In this document: piece after piece, positions 8,462 to 16,325 of the stretch
Position numbering within the stretch: the stretch's first letter is position 1
Layout of the letters: each line of letters begins with the position of its first letter
Source: Nocardia tenerifensis NBRC 101015
Lineage (GTDB): Bacteria; Actinomycetota; Actinomycetes; Mycobacteriales; Mycobacteriaceae
Length of the DNA: 64,000 nucleotides
Assembly: GCF_000308715.1 (NCBI RefSeq)
Contig: NZ_BAGH01000300.1
Coordinates: 1 to 64,000 of the forward strand
Reading direction: 5' to 3'
Notes under the pieces: generated by a model
The model's database searches: none
What the model was told of the DNA's origin: nothing
The model's input: only the letters and a program-made list of their open reading frames with translations
Made by a program: the position numbers and the translations under genes

Positions 8462-8905
8462 ATGGCATTCGTCATCGACGTGACCGTAGACATCGACGCG
8501 CCCGCCGAACTCGTCTGGCAGGTGATCACCGACTTCGACCGCTACGGCGAGTGGAACCCCTTCGTCAGCGAATGCCGCAGCTCGCTGGTCCCCGGCGAGC
8601 CGATCGACATGCTGGTGCACCTCGGCTCTCGCCCGCGCCGTCAGCGCGAGTACATCCGCTCGCACACTCCGGGCCGCGAGCTGAGCTACGCGATGAAGCC
8701 GGTTCCGTTCGGCGCGCTGCACAGTCTGCGCTCACACACCGTCACCCCACTCGACGACGACCGCACCCGCTACGAGTCCCACTTCGAACTCGACGGCTGG
8801 CTGCACCCGCTCGTGGTGGCATTGCTCGGCAAGCACCTCCGGCGCGGCTTCGCGGGCATGACGGCGGGCGTCGAGGAACGGGCCGAGTCGCTCCGCGCGG
8901 GTTGA
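8462..8905 (+). CDS. SRPBCC (START-like) family protein
   Basis: A 147-residue protein of the SRPBCC/polyketide-cyclase-like fold: it opens with a beta strand and INDAP-like turn (VTVDIDAPAELVWQVITDFDRYGEWNPF), has a charged middle, and ends with the long helix typical of the fold (HLRRGFAGMTAGVEERAESL). Such proteins bind hydrophobic ligands such as lipids or steroids; the ligand is unknown. ATG 8462 is chosen because a -10-like TCTAAT ends at 8454, about 7 bases before it, and no ribosome site is visible, so the mRNA may be leaderless. GTG 8456 would add two residues. The KstR-type palindrome overlapping the promoter suggests a sterol or lipid link. Confidence 0.82.
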   Translation: MAFVIDVTVDIDAPAELVWQVITDFDRYGEWNPFVSECRSSLVPGEPIDMLVHLGSRPRRQREYIRSHTPGRELSYAMKPVPFGALHSLRSHTVTPLDDDRTRYESHFELDGWLHPLVVALLGKHLRRGFAGMTAGVEERAESLRAG

Positions 8906-8958
8906 CCCGCGCAGGCGGGCATGACCAACCCGAGCGCGGCGGCTGATTCCTTCCGCCT

Positions 8959-8994
8959 TGCACACCACGAGAACGTGTGCAGGAGCGCATTTTT
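8959..8994 (+). terminator. Hairpin terminator after SRPBCC gene
   Basis: TGCACAC (8959-8965) pairs with GTGTGCA (8975-8981) around a 9-base loop, followed by a run of five T at 8990-8994. It lies between the convergent SRPBCC and TetR genes. Confidence 0.5.
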
Positions 8995-9000
8995 CTATGG

Positions 9001-9588
9001 TCAGGCGCGCAGGAAGGCCAGCGCCGCGTCGAGTGCCGCGTCGGCGTAGGACTCCGTGAGGCCGCCGAGACCGAGGGACCAGCGGCTTTGGATGGGGCCG
9101 AGGAGTAGATCGGTGGCCAGTTCGAGGTCGAGGTCCTGGCGCAGTTCGCCGGACCGCACGCCGGCGGCCAAGCGGTCGGCGATGGCGGCGCGCTCGGGGA
9201 GCAGCAGGCGCTCGCGGTAGGCGGCGCCGATCTCGGGGTCCTGCTGGATCTCGATGTAGAGCGCGCGCAGGAACGACTCGAAACCGGGGTCGGTGAGCGC
9301 GGCGACCGAGCCGCGCAGCAGGGCGCGCAGATCGGCGGCGATATCGCCGGTGTCGGGGAGCGCGAGACCCTCTGGGCCCGAGTCGAGTTCGAGCATGGCG
9401 TCGAAGACGACCGCGCCCTTGGACGGCCACCAGCGATAGATGGTCTGTTTGCCGACTCCGGCGCGGGCGGCGATGGCCTCGACGCTGAGTTTCGCGTAGG
9501 GCAGTTCACGGATGAGCTCGGTGGCGGCGGCGAGAATCGCGGCGCGGGCGCGTTCGCTGCGGCGCGCGGCGCTGGGCGTGGCGGGCAT
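9001..9588 (-). CDS. TetR-family transcriptional repressor
   Basis: 195 residues from the ATG at 9588; the frame continues 15 codons upstream to 9633 but that would run through the operator. The N-terminal helix-turn-helix is clear (ATELIRELPYAKLSVEAIAARAGVGKQTIYRWWPSK), followed by an all-helical ligand-binding domain of the usual length. It is divergent from the SDR gene. The 110-bp intergenic region holds two copies of the same inverted repeat, ACGAGACG-N3-CGTCTCGY, one near each gene, so the protein most likely represses both itself and the SDR. The inducer is unknown, presumably a substrate or product of the SDR. Confidence 0.92.
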   Translation of the reverse strand: MPATPSAARRSERARAAILAAATELIRELPYAKLSVEAIAARAGVGKQTIYRWWPSKGAVVFDAMLELDSGPEGLALPDTGDIAADLRALLRGSVAALTDPGFESFLRALYIEIQQDPEIGAAYRERLLLPERAAIADRLAAGVRSGELRQDLDLELATDLLLGPIQSRWSLGLGGLTESYADAALDAALAFLRA

Positions 9589-9606
9589 GTGGTCAGGGTA
9601 ACAGCA

Positions 9607-9625
9607 ACGAGACGATACGTCTCGT
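9607..9625. promoter_or_regulatory. TetR operator copy 1
   Basis: ACGAGACG (9607-9614), spacer ATA, CGTCTCGT (9618-9625): perfect 8-bp arms. It lies 19 bases upstream of the TetR ATG and directly before the -35 box of the SDR promoter. Confidence 0.75.
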
Positions 9626-9626
9626 A

Positions 9627-9655
9627 TTGACATCCGGGCGCCGGCTAGGCATGAT
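9627..9655 (+). promoter_or_regulatory. Predicted promoter of the SDR gene
   Basis: TTGACA (9627-9632) and CATGAT (9650-9655) are separated by 17 bases, the canonical sigma-70 spacing. The promoter is bracketed by the two TetR operator copies. Confidence 0.6.
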
Positions 9656-9661
9656 CGTCCA

Positions 9662-9680
9662 ACGAGACGGGGCGTCTCGC
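9662..9680. promoter_or_regulatory. TetR operator copy 2
   Basis: ACGAGACG (9662-9669), spacer GGG, CGTCTCGC (9673-9680). It has the same arms and spacing as copy 1, with one changed end base, just downstream of the -10 box where a repressor would block initiation. Confidence 0.75.
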
Positions 9681-9698
9681 GACGAAAGGATCATCCGC

Positions 9699-10544
9699 AT
9701 GACCAGAACATGGTTCATCACCGGCGCCAACCGCGGACTCGGCCGGGCCTTCACCGTGGCCGCGCTCGCCGAGGGTGACCGCGTCGTCGCGACCGCTCGC
9801 GACCCGCGCTCCATGGCCGACCTCACCGATGAGCGACTCACCGTGCTGCCCTTGGACGTTCGCGACCGCGACGGCGTGATCGCCACCGTCGACAAGGCTT
9901 TCGCGCTGACGGGCGCCATCGACGTGATCGTCAACAACGCGGGCTACGGCCTGGTCGGCGCGATCGAGGAACTCACCGAGGCCCAGATCCGCGACCAGAT
10001 GGACACCAATTTCTATGGCGCGCTGTGGGTTTCCCAGGCGGCCGTGCCGCACCTGCGCGCACAGGGCTCCGGCCACATCGTGCAGATCTCGACCGTCGGC
10101 GCGGTCGGCAGCCTGCCGCTGTTCGGCCTGTACAACGCCAGCAAGTGGGCGCTGGAGGGCTTCAGCGCCTCGCTCGCCGACGAGTTGCGCCCGTTCGGCA
10201 TCGCGGTCACCCTCGCCCAGATGGGCGGCTTCGACACCGACTGGGCCAAGACGAGCATGAAGTTCGGCACGGCGCTGCCCGCCTACGAACAGGTGCGCAC
10301 CGGCATTCTCGGCATGCCGGACTACCCGGACCCGAGCGCGCCGCCGCCCGCGTCCGACTACGAGTCCGAGTGGAAGGAGGCGGCACCGGAGGTCGGCGCG
10401 GCCGGACTCATCGCGCTGGTGAACGAGGCCGATCCGCCGGTCCGCAAGATCATCGGACCCGGCGCGCACCAGATGGTCGCGATGGCACTGGACCAGCGCC
10501 GCCAGGACTACTTGAAGGACCCGGAATTCACCTGGCCGGCCTGA
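9699..10544 (+). CDS. Short-chain dehydrogenase/reductase under TetR control
   Basis: A 281-residue classical SDR. The nucleotide-binding motif TGANRGLG (8-15), NNAG (79-82), catalytic S131, Y145 and K149 (YNASK) are all present, so it should be an active NAD(P)-dependent oxidoreductase. Arg12 in the glycine motif and R34 after the second strand (ATARD) suggest preference for NADPH. The ATG at 9699 has a GAAAGGA ribosome site 8 bases upstream. The longer C-terminal part (beyond 200) resembles SDRs acting on bulky substrates. The paired operators make it the likely main target of the divergent TetR repressor. Confidence 0.9.
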   Translation: MTRTWFITGANRGLGRAFTVAALAEGDRVVATARDPRSMADLTDERLTVLPLDVRDRDGVIATVDKAFALTGAIDVIVNNAGYGLVGAIEELTEAQIRDQMDTNFYGALWVSQAAVPHLRAQGSGHIVQISTVGAVGSLPLFGLYNASKWALEGFSASLADELRPFGIAVTLAQMGGFDTDWAKTSMKFGTALPAYEQVRTGILGMPDYPDPSAPPPASDYESEWKEAAPEVGAAGLIALVNEADPPVRKIIGPGAHQMVAMALDQRRQDYLKDPEFTWPA

Positions 10545-10656
10545 CGATTCGGGTTCGGCCGATCGCACGGCGTCCGGATTCGCTTGGCGGCCTGATGATT
10601 CGGATCGCTCTGGCCGTCTCACGATCCAGTGCACCGGGTGGGCACTTCACCTACTT

Positions 10657-10697
10657 CGTCGGGACTTCACAGCCGGTTTCGGTGCGAAGTCCCGACG
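10657..10697. terminator. Long hairpin between convergent SDR and gatA
   Basis: CGTCGGGACTTC (10657-10668) and GAAGTCCCGACG (10686-10697) form a 12-bp perfect stem with a 17-base loop. Outside it the arms continue imperfectly (GGGCACTTCACC opposite GGTGCGAAGCCC, about 10640-10712), giving a stem of roughly 30 bp. Its place between convergent genes fits a bidirectional terminator. Confidence 0.6.
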
Positions 10698-10714
10698 AGG
10701 AGGTGCGAAGCCCG

Positions 10715-12187
10715 TCAGGCGATGGGGCCCCGGGCCGCCTCATAGGCCGCGCCGACGCGGTAAAGCCGGTCGTCGGCCAGGGCCGGGGCCATGATCTGGA
10801 AGCCGACCGGGAGCCCGTCGTCCTTGCTCAGGCCGGACGGGACCGACATCGCTGGGTGGCCCGCCAGGTTGGTCGGCAGGGTGCACAGGTCGGACAGGTA
10901 CATGGCCAGCGGGTCGTCGACCTTCTCGCCCAGCTTCCACGGCGTGAACGGGCTCGTCGGCGAGACCAGCACGTCGACCTGCTCGTAGGCCTTGTCGAAG
11001 TCGCGCGCGATCAGCGTGCGAACCTTCAGCGCCTGGCCGTAGTAGGCGTCGTAGTAGCCGGCCGACAGCGCGTAGGTGCCGATCATGATGCGGCGCTTCA
11101 CTTCCGGGCCGAAGCCTGCGGCCCGGGTGGCCGCCATGACCTGCTCGGCGCTGTGCGACCCGTCGTCGCCCACGCGCAGCCCGTAGCGCATCGCGTCGAA
11201 GCGCGCCAGGTTCGACGACACCTCCGACGGCATCACCAGGTAGTAGGCGGACAGGCCGTATTCGAAGTGCGGACAGGACACCTCGATCACCTCGGCGCCG
11301 AGATCCTTCAGCACCGCGACGGCGGCGTCGAACGACTCGAGGACGCCCGGCTGGTAGCTGTCGGAGTGAAGTTCCTTCACCACACCGACTTTCACGCCGC
11401 TGAGGTCGCCTTTGGCGCCCTCGCGGGCCGCCGCGACGACCGGCGGCACGGGCACGTCGCGCGAGGTGGAGTCGCGCGGGTCGTAACCGGCGATCACCTC
11501 GTGCAGCAGCGCGGTGTCCAGCACCGTCCGGCCGCAGGGTCCGCCCTGATCCAGCGAGGACGCGCACGCGACCAGGCCGTAGCGCGAGACCGTGCCGTAG
11601 GTCGGCTTGGTGCCGACGGTCGCCGTCACCGCGGCGGGCTGGCGGATCGAGCCGCCGGTGTCGGTGCCGATGGCCAGCGGGGCCTGGTTCGAGGCCAGCG
11701 CGGCCGCGGAGCCGCCGCCGGAGCCGCCGGGGATGCGCGTGGTGTCCCACGGGTTGCGGGTCGGGCCGTAGGCGGAGTTCTCGGTGGACGAACCCATCGC
11801 GAACTCGTCCATGTTGGTCTTGCCGAGGATGGGGATGCCCGCCGCGCGCAGCCGGGCGGTCAGCGTCGCGTCGTAGGGCGACACCCAGCCCTCGAGGATC
11901 TTCGACCCACAGGTGGTCGGCATGTCGGTGGTGGTGAAAACGTCCTTGAGCGCCAACGGAACTCCGGCCAGCGGCGAGGCGGGCGCGGTGCCGGCGGCGA
12001 GCGCGGAGTCCACCGCGGCCGCGGCCTCGAGCGCCTGCTCCCCCGCCACGTGCAGGAAGGCGTGGTACTCGCCGTCGACCTCGGCGATCCGATCCAGATG
12101 CGCGCGGGTGACCTCCACCGAGGACACCTCGCCGCCGTGGATCTTGCCGGCGAGCTCCGCGGCGGAAAGCCCGGTCAGCTCAGTCAT
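10715..12187 (-). CDS. gatA: Asp-tRNA(Asn)/Glu-tRNA(Gln) amidotransferase subunit A
   Basis: 490 residues, the family's normal length. This glutaminase subunit releases ammonia from glutamine for the transamidation of Glu-tRNA(Gln) and Asp-tRNA(Asn). The amidase signature is intact: the catalytic lysine region ([19 protein letters not shown]), the glycine/serine-rich GGSGGGSA and [12 protein letters not shown] containing the cis-serine and nucleophile. ATG 12187 overlaps the gatC stop by four bases (ATGA), so synthesis is coupled to gatC. gatB, the third subunit, is not in the window. In M. tuberculosis the same order (Rv3012c, Rv3011c) is found with gatB two genes further on. Confidence 0.97.
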   Translation of the reverse strand: MTELTGLSAAELAGKIHGGEVSSVEVTRAHLDRIAEVDGEYHAFLHVAGEQALEAAAAVDSALAAGTAPASPLAGVPLALKDVFTTTDMPTTCGSKILEGWVSPYDATLTARLRAAGIPILGKTNMDEFAMGSSTENSAYGPTRNPWDTTRIPGGSGGGSAAALASNQAPLAIGTDTGGSIRQPAAVTATVGTKPTYGTVSRYGLVACASSLDQGGPCGRTVLDTALLHEVIAGYDPRDSTSRDVPVPPVVAAAREGAKGDLSGVKVGVVKELHSDSYQPGVLESFDAAVAVLKDLGAEVIEVSCPHFEYGLSAYYLVMPSEVSSNLARFDAMRYGLRVGDDGSHSAEQVMAATRAAGFGPEVKRRIMIGTYALSAGYYDAYYGQALKVRTLIARDFDKAYEQVDVLVSPTSPFTPWKLGEKVDDPLAMYLSDLCTLPTNLAGHPAMSVPSGLSKDDGLPVGFQIMAPALADDRLYRVGAAYEAARGPIA

Positions 12188-12483
12188 TCTGCCTCTCCCA
12201 AGATCTGCGGAACCACGAACTTCTGGTCCTCGGCCGCGGGCGCGCCGGACAGCGCCTGACCCGGCGTCAGGCAGGGCACGACCACGTCGGGCCGGGTCAC
12301 GTTCGTCGTCGGATTCGGGGACGCGGTGGCCGGGACATCGGCGGCGGCGACCTCGGAGATGGATCGCACGTGGCTCAGGATCGAATCCAGCTGGCCGGCG
12401 AACTGATCGAGTTCGGCTTCGGACAGCGCGAGCCGGGACAGCCGGGCGAGGTGTGCTACCTCGTCACGGGAGATGGCGGGCAC
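12184..12483 (-). CDS. gatC: Asp-tRNA(Asn)/Glu-tRNA(Gln) amidotransferase subunit C
   Basis: A 99-residue small subunit that holds GatA and GatB together. The conserved start [19 protein letters not shown] and the motif [15 protein letters not shown] identify it, and the length is typical. It begins with GTG 12483, with AAGGGG about 8 bases upstream, and overlaps gatA by four bases. It is the first gene of the gatCA operon and is divergent from the ACT-domain gene. Confidence 0.95.
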   Translation of the reverse strand: MPAISRDEVAHLARLSRLALSEAELDQFAGQLDSILSHVRSISEVAAADVPATASPNPTTNVTRPDVVVPCLTPGQALSGAPAAEDQKFVVPQILGEAE

Positions 12484-12877
12484 CGCGGGACCCCTTTCGG
12501 CTTCGGTTTCAACAGTTCACATCGCGTGACCACGACGTAATCGCGTAGACAAGCACCGCTCTCGCAGACAAGCCACACAACCCGTACAGCCTAGCCAGTG
12601 ACGGTGCGGCCGCAGCCGCCGCCCATGTCGGAGCTCGGCGGTAGGCTGGTCTCGCGGCGCACGGCACCGATTCGGTCGCGCCTTGTGCCGATCTCCACCG
12701 GCGCGGTCCGACGACACGGTTTCGCGAACTAGCTCGACACGCCGTATTGTCACGAAATCGCCGCGTGGCGTACATCACTGGTGTTACTTCGGGTCGATAA
12801 CCCGGCCCCAGGGGTGTAAGTATTGCGTGACCCGGGTATCCGTTCAGAGCCTCGGCCGCCCTAGGAAAGGAACGCAC
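12484..12877. other. 394-bp divergent intergenic region (gatC / ACT protein)
   Basis: No convincing gene is seen here. Towards gatC a -10-like TAGGCT lies on the minus strand at 12593-12588. Towards the ACT gene a promoter candidate lies at 12747-12776, followed by an untranslated leader of roughly 95 bases with a short hairpin (CGGGT-CGATA-ACCCG). Both promoter calls are by eye. Confidence 0.4.
12747..12776 (+). promoter_or_regulatory. Predicted promoter of the ACT-domain gene
   Basis: TTGTCA (12747-12752) and TACATC (12771-12776) are separated by 18 bases; the start codon is at 12878. Confidence 0.35.
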
Positions 12878-13528
12878 GTGTCGTATCTGCTCCGCGTGCA
12901 ACTTCCGGATCGACCGGGAAGCCTCGGCGCTCTCGCGCTCGCCCTCGGCTCCGTCGGCGCCGACATCCTCTCGTTGGACGTGGTGGAGCGCGGGGCCGGT
13001 TTCGCCGTGGACGATCTCGTGGTCGAGGTGCCGCAGGGCGCGCTGCCCGACACGTTGATCACCGCCGCCGAGTCGATCGGCGACGTGCGCGTCGACTCCA
13101 TCCGCCCGTACTCCGGCGTGCTGGACACCCACCGCGAACTCGAACTCATCGACCAGGTCGCCAGCGCCAAGGACGACCGGCTGCAGGTGCTCGTCGACGG
13201 CGTGCCGAGGGTGCTGCGCGTCGGCTGGAGCACCATCATCGACATGGGCCCGCAGGGCGCCTACCGCGTGGTCGGCAGCCCGAGTGCGCCGGAGACACAG
13301 GCGGGTTCGGCACCGTGGATGCCGCTGGAGAAGCCGGCCATTCTCGACCCGGAGTCCGAGTGGGTGCCCGAGATCTGGCGCGACATGGACACCAAACTCG
13401 CCGCCGCGCCGCTCGGCAACACCGGCAAGGTGCTGCTGCTCGGCCGCCCCGGCGGCCCCGATTTCCGCCCGTCGGAGGTCGCGCGCCTCGGCTACCTCGC
13501 AGGCATCGTCGCCACCGTTCTCGGCTGA
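12878..13528 (+). CDS. ACT-domain amino-acid-binding protein
   Basis: 216 residues from GTG 12878, preceded by AGGAAAGG. The N-terminus is a clear ACT domain (LLRVQLPDRPGSLGALALALGSVGADILSLDVVERG), the regulatory fold that binds amino acids. No catalytic domain is attached; the C-terminal part (PLEKPAILDPESEWVPEIWRDMDTKLAAAPLG) ends in a GAF-like hydrophobic tail (PSEVARLGYLAGIVATVLG). Equivalent to Rv3013, located between gatCA and ligA as here. It is probably a free-standing metabolite sensor; its partner is unknown. Confidence 0.85.
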   Translation: MSYLLRVQLPDRPGSLGALALALGSVGADILSLDVVERGAGFAVDDLVVEVPQGALPDTLITAAESIGDVRVDSIRPYSGVLDTHRELELIDQVASAKDDRLQVLVDGVPRVLRVGWSTIIDMGPQGAYRVVGSPSAPETQAGSAPWMPLEKPAILDPESEWVPEIWRDMDTKLAAAPLGNTGKVLLLGRPGGPDFRPSEVARLGYLAGIVATVLG

Positions 13529-13538
13529 GTCGTTCGTT

Positions 13539-14108
13539 TCAGGCCGCCAGGTCCAGCCGCAGGACGGTGAGGAGTTCGCCTGCGGGAGTACGCCAATCGC
13601 GCTCGGGGGCGCGCACGAAACCGAAGCGGTCGTAGATGCGGCGGGCATCGGTCATGGCCGGCATCGTGGTAAGCGCTACGGCACCGAAGTTTTCGGCCCT
13701 CGCGGTGTCGATCACGGTGCGTACCAACGCCGTTCCCGCCCCCAGTCCGCGGGCCGTCTTGGCCACGGCGAGCATGCGGAACTCGAGCTCGCCGGGCAGC
13801 GCGATCTCCGCGTAGGGCGTGCCGGGCCGGGCGACGGTGAGCGAGCCGACGACTCGATCGGCGTGCGTGGCCACCAGGATCTGCGCGGACGCGCCGCGGT
13901 GCGCGGTGTCGGCCAGCTCGGCCGCGTACGGGCTACCCGGGCGGACGAAACCCTCGCCGACATAGACCTCGACTGTCAGCTCCGCCACCGCCGCGTACTC
14001 GTCCGCGCGGGCCGTGCGGATCACCAAGCCCGCGTTCCCCGCGCCGCTACCTGCCTTGTCCATACCCGGCATCGTGCCATTCGACGTAGAACGGTCTACG
14101 TCACACAT
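13539..14108 (-). CDS. GNAT-family N-acetyltransferase
   Basis: 189 residues from ATG 14108. The acetyl-CoA-binding region LAVAKTARGLGAGTALVRTVIDTAR has the R/Q-x-x-G-x-G/A signature of GNAT enzymes, followed by the usual RIYDRFGFVRAPERDW. The substrate (a small amine or protein N-terminus) is not predictable. ATG 14108 lies 6 bases after the upstream gene's stop and has a TGAGGTG site. Internal ATGs at 14072 and 14063 are possible starts and would place the inverted repeat at 14083-14102 just upstream of the gene. It appears co-transcribed with the membrane protein and ATPase genes upstream. Confidence 0.85.
   Translation of the reverse strand: MCDVDRSTSNGTMPGMDKAGSGAGNAGLVIRTARADEYAAVAELTVEVYVGEGFVRPGSPYAAELADTAHRGASAQILVATHADRVVGSLTVARPGTPYAEIALPGELEFRMLAVAKTARGLGAGTALVRTVIDTARAENFGAVALTTMPAMTDARRIYDRFGFVRAPERDWRTPAGELLTVLRLDLAA
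14083..14102. repeat. 20-bp inverted repeat at the start of the GNAT gene
   Basis: GACGTAGA (14083-14090) and TCTACGTC (14095-14102) are perfect 8-bp arms around ACGG. It may be an operator if the GNAT gene starts at 14072 or 14063, or an mRNA hairpin over the first codons if it starts at 14108. Confidence 0.45.
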
Positions 14109-14113
14109 GCACC

Positions 14114-14458
14114 TCAGGAACCGAGACCGGCCCCGACGATGCGCCAGCGCTCCGGCTTGCCCGCCGGGTACGCGACGGTGAGGACGTCGCCGATCGCCGG
14201 CCAGGCGTTCACGTCCCAGGCGAAGCGGCCGTAGACGACGGCGCCCTGCACCGTGGGGCCGGTCACGTTGCCGGTGATGGTCACGTACTGCTCGCCGGTC
14301 AGGTCGTGCGGCCGCGGGCTCACTCCGGTGATGTAGAGCGTTCCGGTCTCCGCCTGCGCGGGCGGTCGCGTACCGCGCCCGCGCAGATAGATCGCGACCG
14401 TACCGACCAGGGCGACGATCATGATCAGCAGCATTCCGAACTCCAGCATGCCCGCCAT
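14114..14458 (-). CDS. Small single-pass membrane protein of unknown function
   Basis: 114 residues from ATG 14458. One N-terminal membrane helix (FGMLLIMIVALVGTVAIYL, about 7-25) is followed by a basic RGRGTR stretch and an 85-residue soluble domain rich in beta-strand residues (TGTLYITGVSPRPHDLTGEQYVTITGNVTG, then GDVLTVAYPAGKPERWRIVGAG). I do not recognise the domain; it has an OB-fold-like look. It follows the AAA ATPase gene by 29 bases in the same direction and precedes the GNAT gene by 5, so the three are likely one transcript. Confidence 0.7.
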   Translation of the reverse strand: MAGMLEFGMLLIMIVALVGTVAIYLRGRGTRPPAQAETGTLYITGVSPRPHDLTGEQYVTITGNVTGPTVQGAVVYGRFAWDVNAWPAIGDVLTVAYPAGKPERWRIVGAGLGS

Positions 14459-14487
14459 GCTATTGCCCTCGGCGGACGAACCCGCGC

Positions 14488-15732
14488 CTACACTGCGGCG
14501 ATCTCGCTGGCGCCGTGCTCGGTGCGGCGCACCTGCCAGACGGCGCTGCGGGTGCGCGACGAGCGGCCGTTGCCCCGATCGATCAGGGCGCGGTTGTTCG
14601 TGGTGTAGATCAGTTGGGCGCCACGGGAATTGGTCTCCGGGTTCTGGAACAGCTGGATCAGGCGGTCGGTCTCCTCGGCGGGCAGGTGCGCGCCGAGGTC
14701 GTCGACGGCCAGGACGCGGCCGGAGTCGAGCGCGTCGAGCATGGTGGGCAGGGCGCGCAGCAGCGACAGCGTCGCGGTGGATTCGTCGGTGATGTCGAAG
14801 GGGTTGTCGATGCCGTCGTGCACGAGGCCGAGGCCGACGCCGCGCCGGGCGACCATCCGCGCGTACAGGGCGTCCCTGGCGGCCTGCATATTGGTCAGCT
14901 CGCGCTCGAGCAGCACGGGTGTGAGTCCGTTCTCCCGCAGCAGCCGGTCGGCGACGTCGGGCGAGGTGGCGCACAGGTCGATCTGCTCGGCGAGCGCGGC
15001 GATGTCGGCGTCGAGGTCGCGCAGGTAGTCCGCGTACATGGGGTCGTTGTCCGCGATGAGCAGGTCGGTGAGGCCGAGCCCGGCGGTGCGCAGCAGCAGG
15101 AGCAGGCGGGCCGCGTTCTCCGGCGAGCGGGAGAGGTGGCCGCCGAGCCGATGCGCGACGGCGGCCGGATCGGCCGCGCCGAGTTGCACCTCCAGCATCG
15201 ACTCGAACCAGCGGTAGGCGGGCACCAGCGCGTCGGCGTACATCTGCCCGGCGAGGCTGAGCAGCAAGGCATTCGGGCGCACCAGCGGAACCAGCGCGGC
15301 GATCCCGTAGCGGGCCGCCTCGAACATCGGACCGATCTTGATCTGTTCTCCGTTGCGCTCGAACACGATTCGCTTGCGCGAGCGCGGCTGCGTGTGCAAC
15401 CACTCGGCCGTCACGTCGGCGTTGTCGAGCCGGAAGCCGTAAGTGTAGGGCACCCCCTCCGCGACGAACGACGCCACGAATTCCGAAGGGCGATCGGCAA
15501 ACCCGAGGTGCGGCGACCGCACGGGGCCTGCATAGGGATCCCAGCCGGTCACCGAGTGCAGCACCGCGTCGCGCATCTGCGCGAGCGCGTCGATCAGGTT
15601 CGTCTTGCCCGCCGCGGCGGCGCCGTGGATCGCGGTCACCGGCACCGCCACCGGGCCGCCGCCCTTGGTCAGCCGGAGTTCCTGCTCCTCGGCCAGCGAT
15701 CTGTGATTGGTCACCTGAAAACTGCGCAGCAT
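14488..15732 (-). CDS. AAA_15/RloA-like ATPase (SMC-type NTPase)
   Basis: 414 residues. It opens like RecF/OLD-type ATPases (MLRSFQVTNHRSLAEEQEL) with Walker A G37-A-A-A-A-G-K-T44 followed by NLIDALAQMRDAV. The C-terminal half has the degenerate signature TDESTATLSLLRALPTMLDAL, a Walker B region VLAVDDLGAHL (340-350; D-D where D-E is usual) and the terminal QLIYTTNNRALID strand. This matches the COG1106 group of stand-alone ATPases, whose relatives include RloA and abortive-infection proteins. No nuclease domain is attached and no RloB-like partner is adjacent; the small membrane protein is the only neighbour in the same operon. A defence role is possible but unproven. Confidence 0.8.
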   Translation of the reverse strand: MLRSFQVTNHRSLAEEQELRLTKGGGPVAVPVTAIHGAAAAGKTNLIDALAQMRDAVLHSVTGWDPYAGPVRSPHLGFADRPSEFVASFVAEGVPYTYGFRLDNADVTAEWLHTQPRSRKRIVFERNGEQIKIGPMFEAARYGIAALVPLVRPNALLLSLAGQMYADALVPAYRWFESMLEVQLGAADPAAVAHRLGGHLSRSPENAARLLLLLRTAGLGLTDLLIADNDPMYADYLRDLDADIAALAEQIDLCATSPDVADRLLRENGLTPVLLERELTNMQAARDALYARMVARRGVGLGLVHDGIDNPFDITDESTATLSLLRALPTMLDALDSGRVLAVDDLGAHLPAEETDRLIQLFQNPETNSRGAQLIYTTNNRALIDRGNGRSSRTRSAVWQVRRTEHGASEIAAV

Positions 15733-15914
15733 CCCGCCATCCTGTCGTCTCCGCTGCGCCGCCTCGACAGCAGGGCCGAGCGTCGGCGCCCGCCGTCGGC
15801 GGCCGGAGCGCGCCGATCCCCCTACGAAGACGCTGGTGACGGGTTAGCATGCAGGACGCCACGACTCGTTCGTGTGCCGTCGGAAACGTTCGAAACTGAT
15901 GGGTAACGATAGGT

Positions 15915-16262
15915 ATGACGGTTCGTAGTCTCGTAGTCCGAAGCTCCGTCGCCGCCGCCCTCGGGTTGGGGTCGATGGTGGTCGTCGCGCCGCAGGCCAT
16001 CGCCGATACCTGCGCGGACGGCACGGCGCGCATCTTCGCCGCCAACTCGGAGCCACGCTGCCAGACCGGCACCGCGAGCTACAGCACCGAGACGATCACG
16101 AAGGTGTGCTCGATGAACGGGGCCGATGTGGTCGCCGAGGCGACCTACCTGACCTCGAGGAAGAAGACCGTCACCACCACCCTCGAGCTGAGCAACGGAC
16201 GCTGTGGCCGGCTCGAGGTCTCCGGTCAGCAGAGCGTCACCGTTACGGTGACGCCGAACTGA
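15915..16262 (+). CDS. Small secreted protein of unknown function
   Basis: 115 residues: a signal peptide (MTVRSLVVRSSVAAALGLG..., cleavage probably after AIADT or nearby, about residue 31), then an 84-residue mature part with four cysteines (TCADG, RCQTG, VCSMN, RCGRL) able to form two disulfides, and Thr/Val-rich strands at the end (TVTTTLELSNG, SVTVTVTPN). It has the size and look of small secreted beta-sandwich proteins of Nocardia. I do not recognise a family. It is monocistronic and converges with queA. Confidence 0.75.
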   Translation: MTVRSLVVRSSVAAALGLGSMVVVAPQAIADTCADGTARIFAANSEPRCQTGTASYSTETITKVCSMNGADVVAEATYLTSRKKTVTTTLELSNGRCGRLEVSGQQSVTVTVTPN

Positions 16263-16325
16263 GCCTGCGGCAAGCTCTTGCGCACCCGGGTTCACCCCGG
16301 GGACGCCGTCCTTCCCTCGGTGGTG

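Noticed and set aside
12598..12660. Possible small gene inside the gatC/ACT intergenic region
   Set aside because: No start with ribosome site and no protein-like composition on either strand.
16281..16306. Hairpin CCCGGG-TTCACC-like between secreted protein and queA
   Set aside because: Self-complementary six-base arms only; too weak to claim as a terminator in this base composition.
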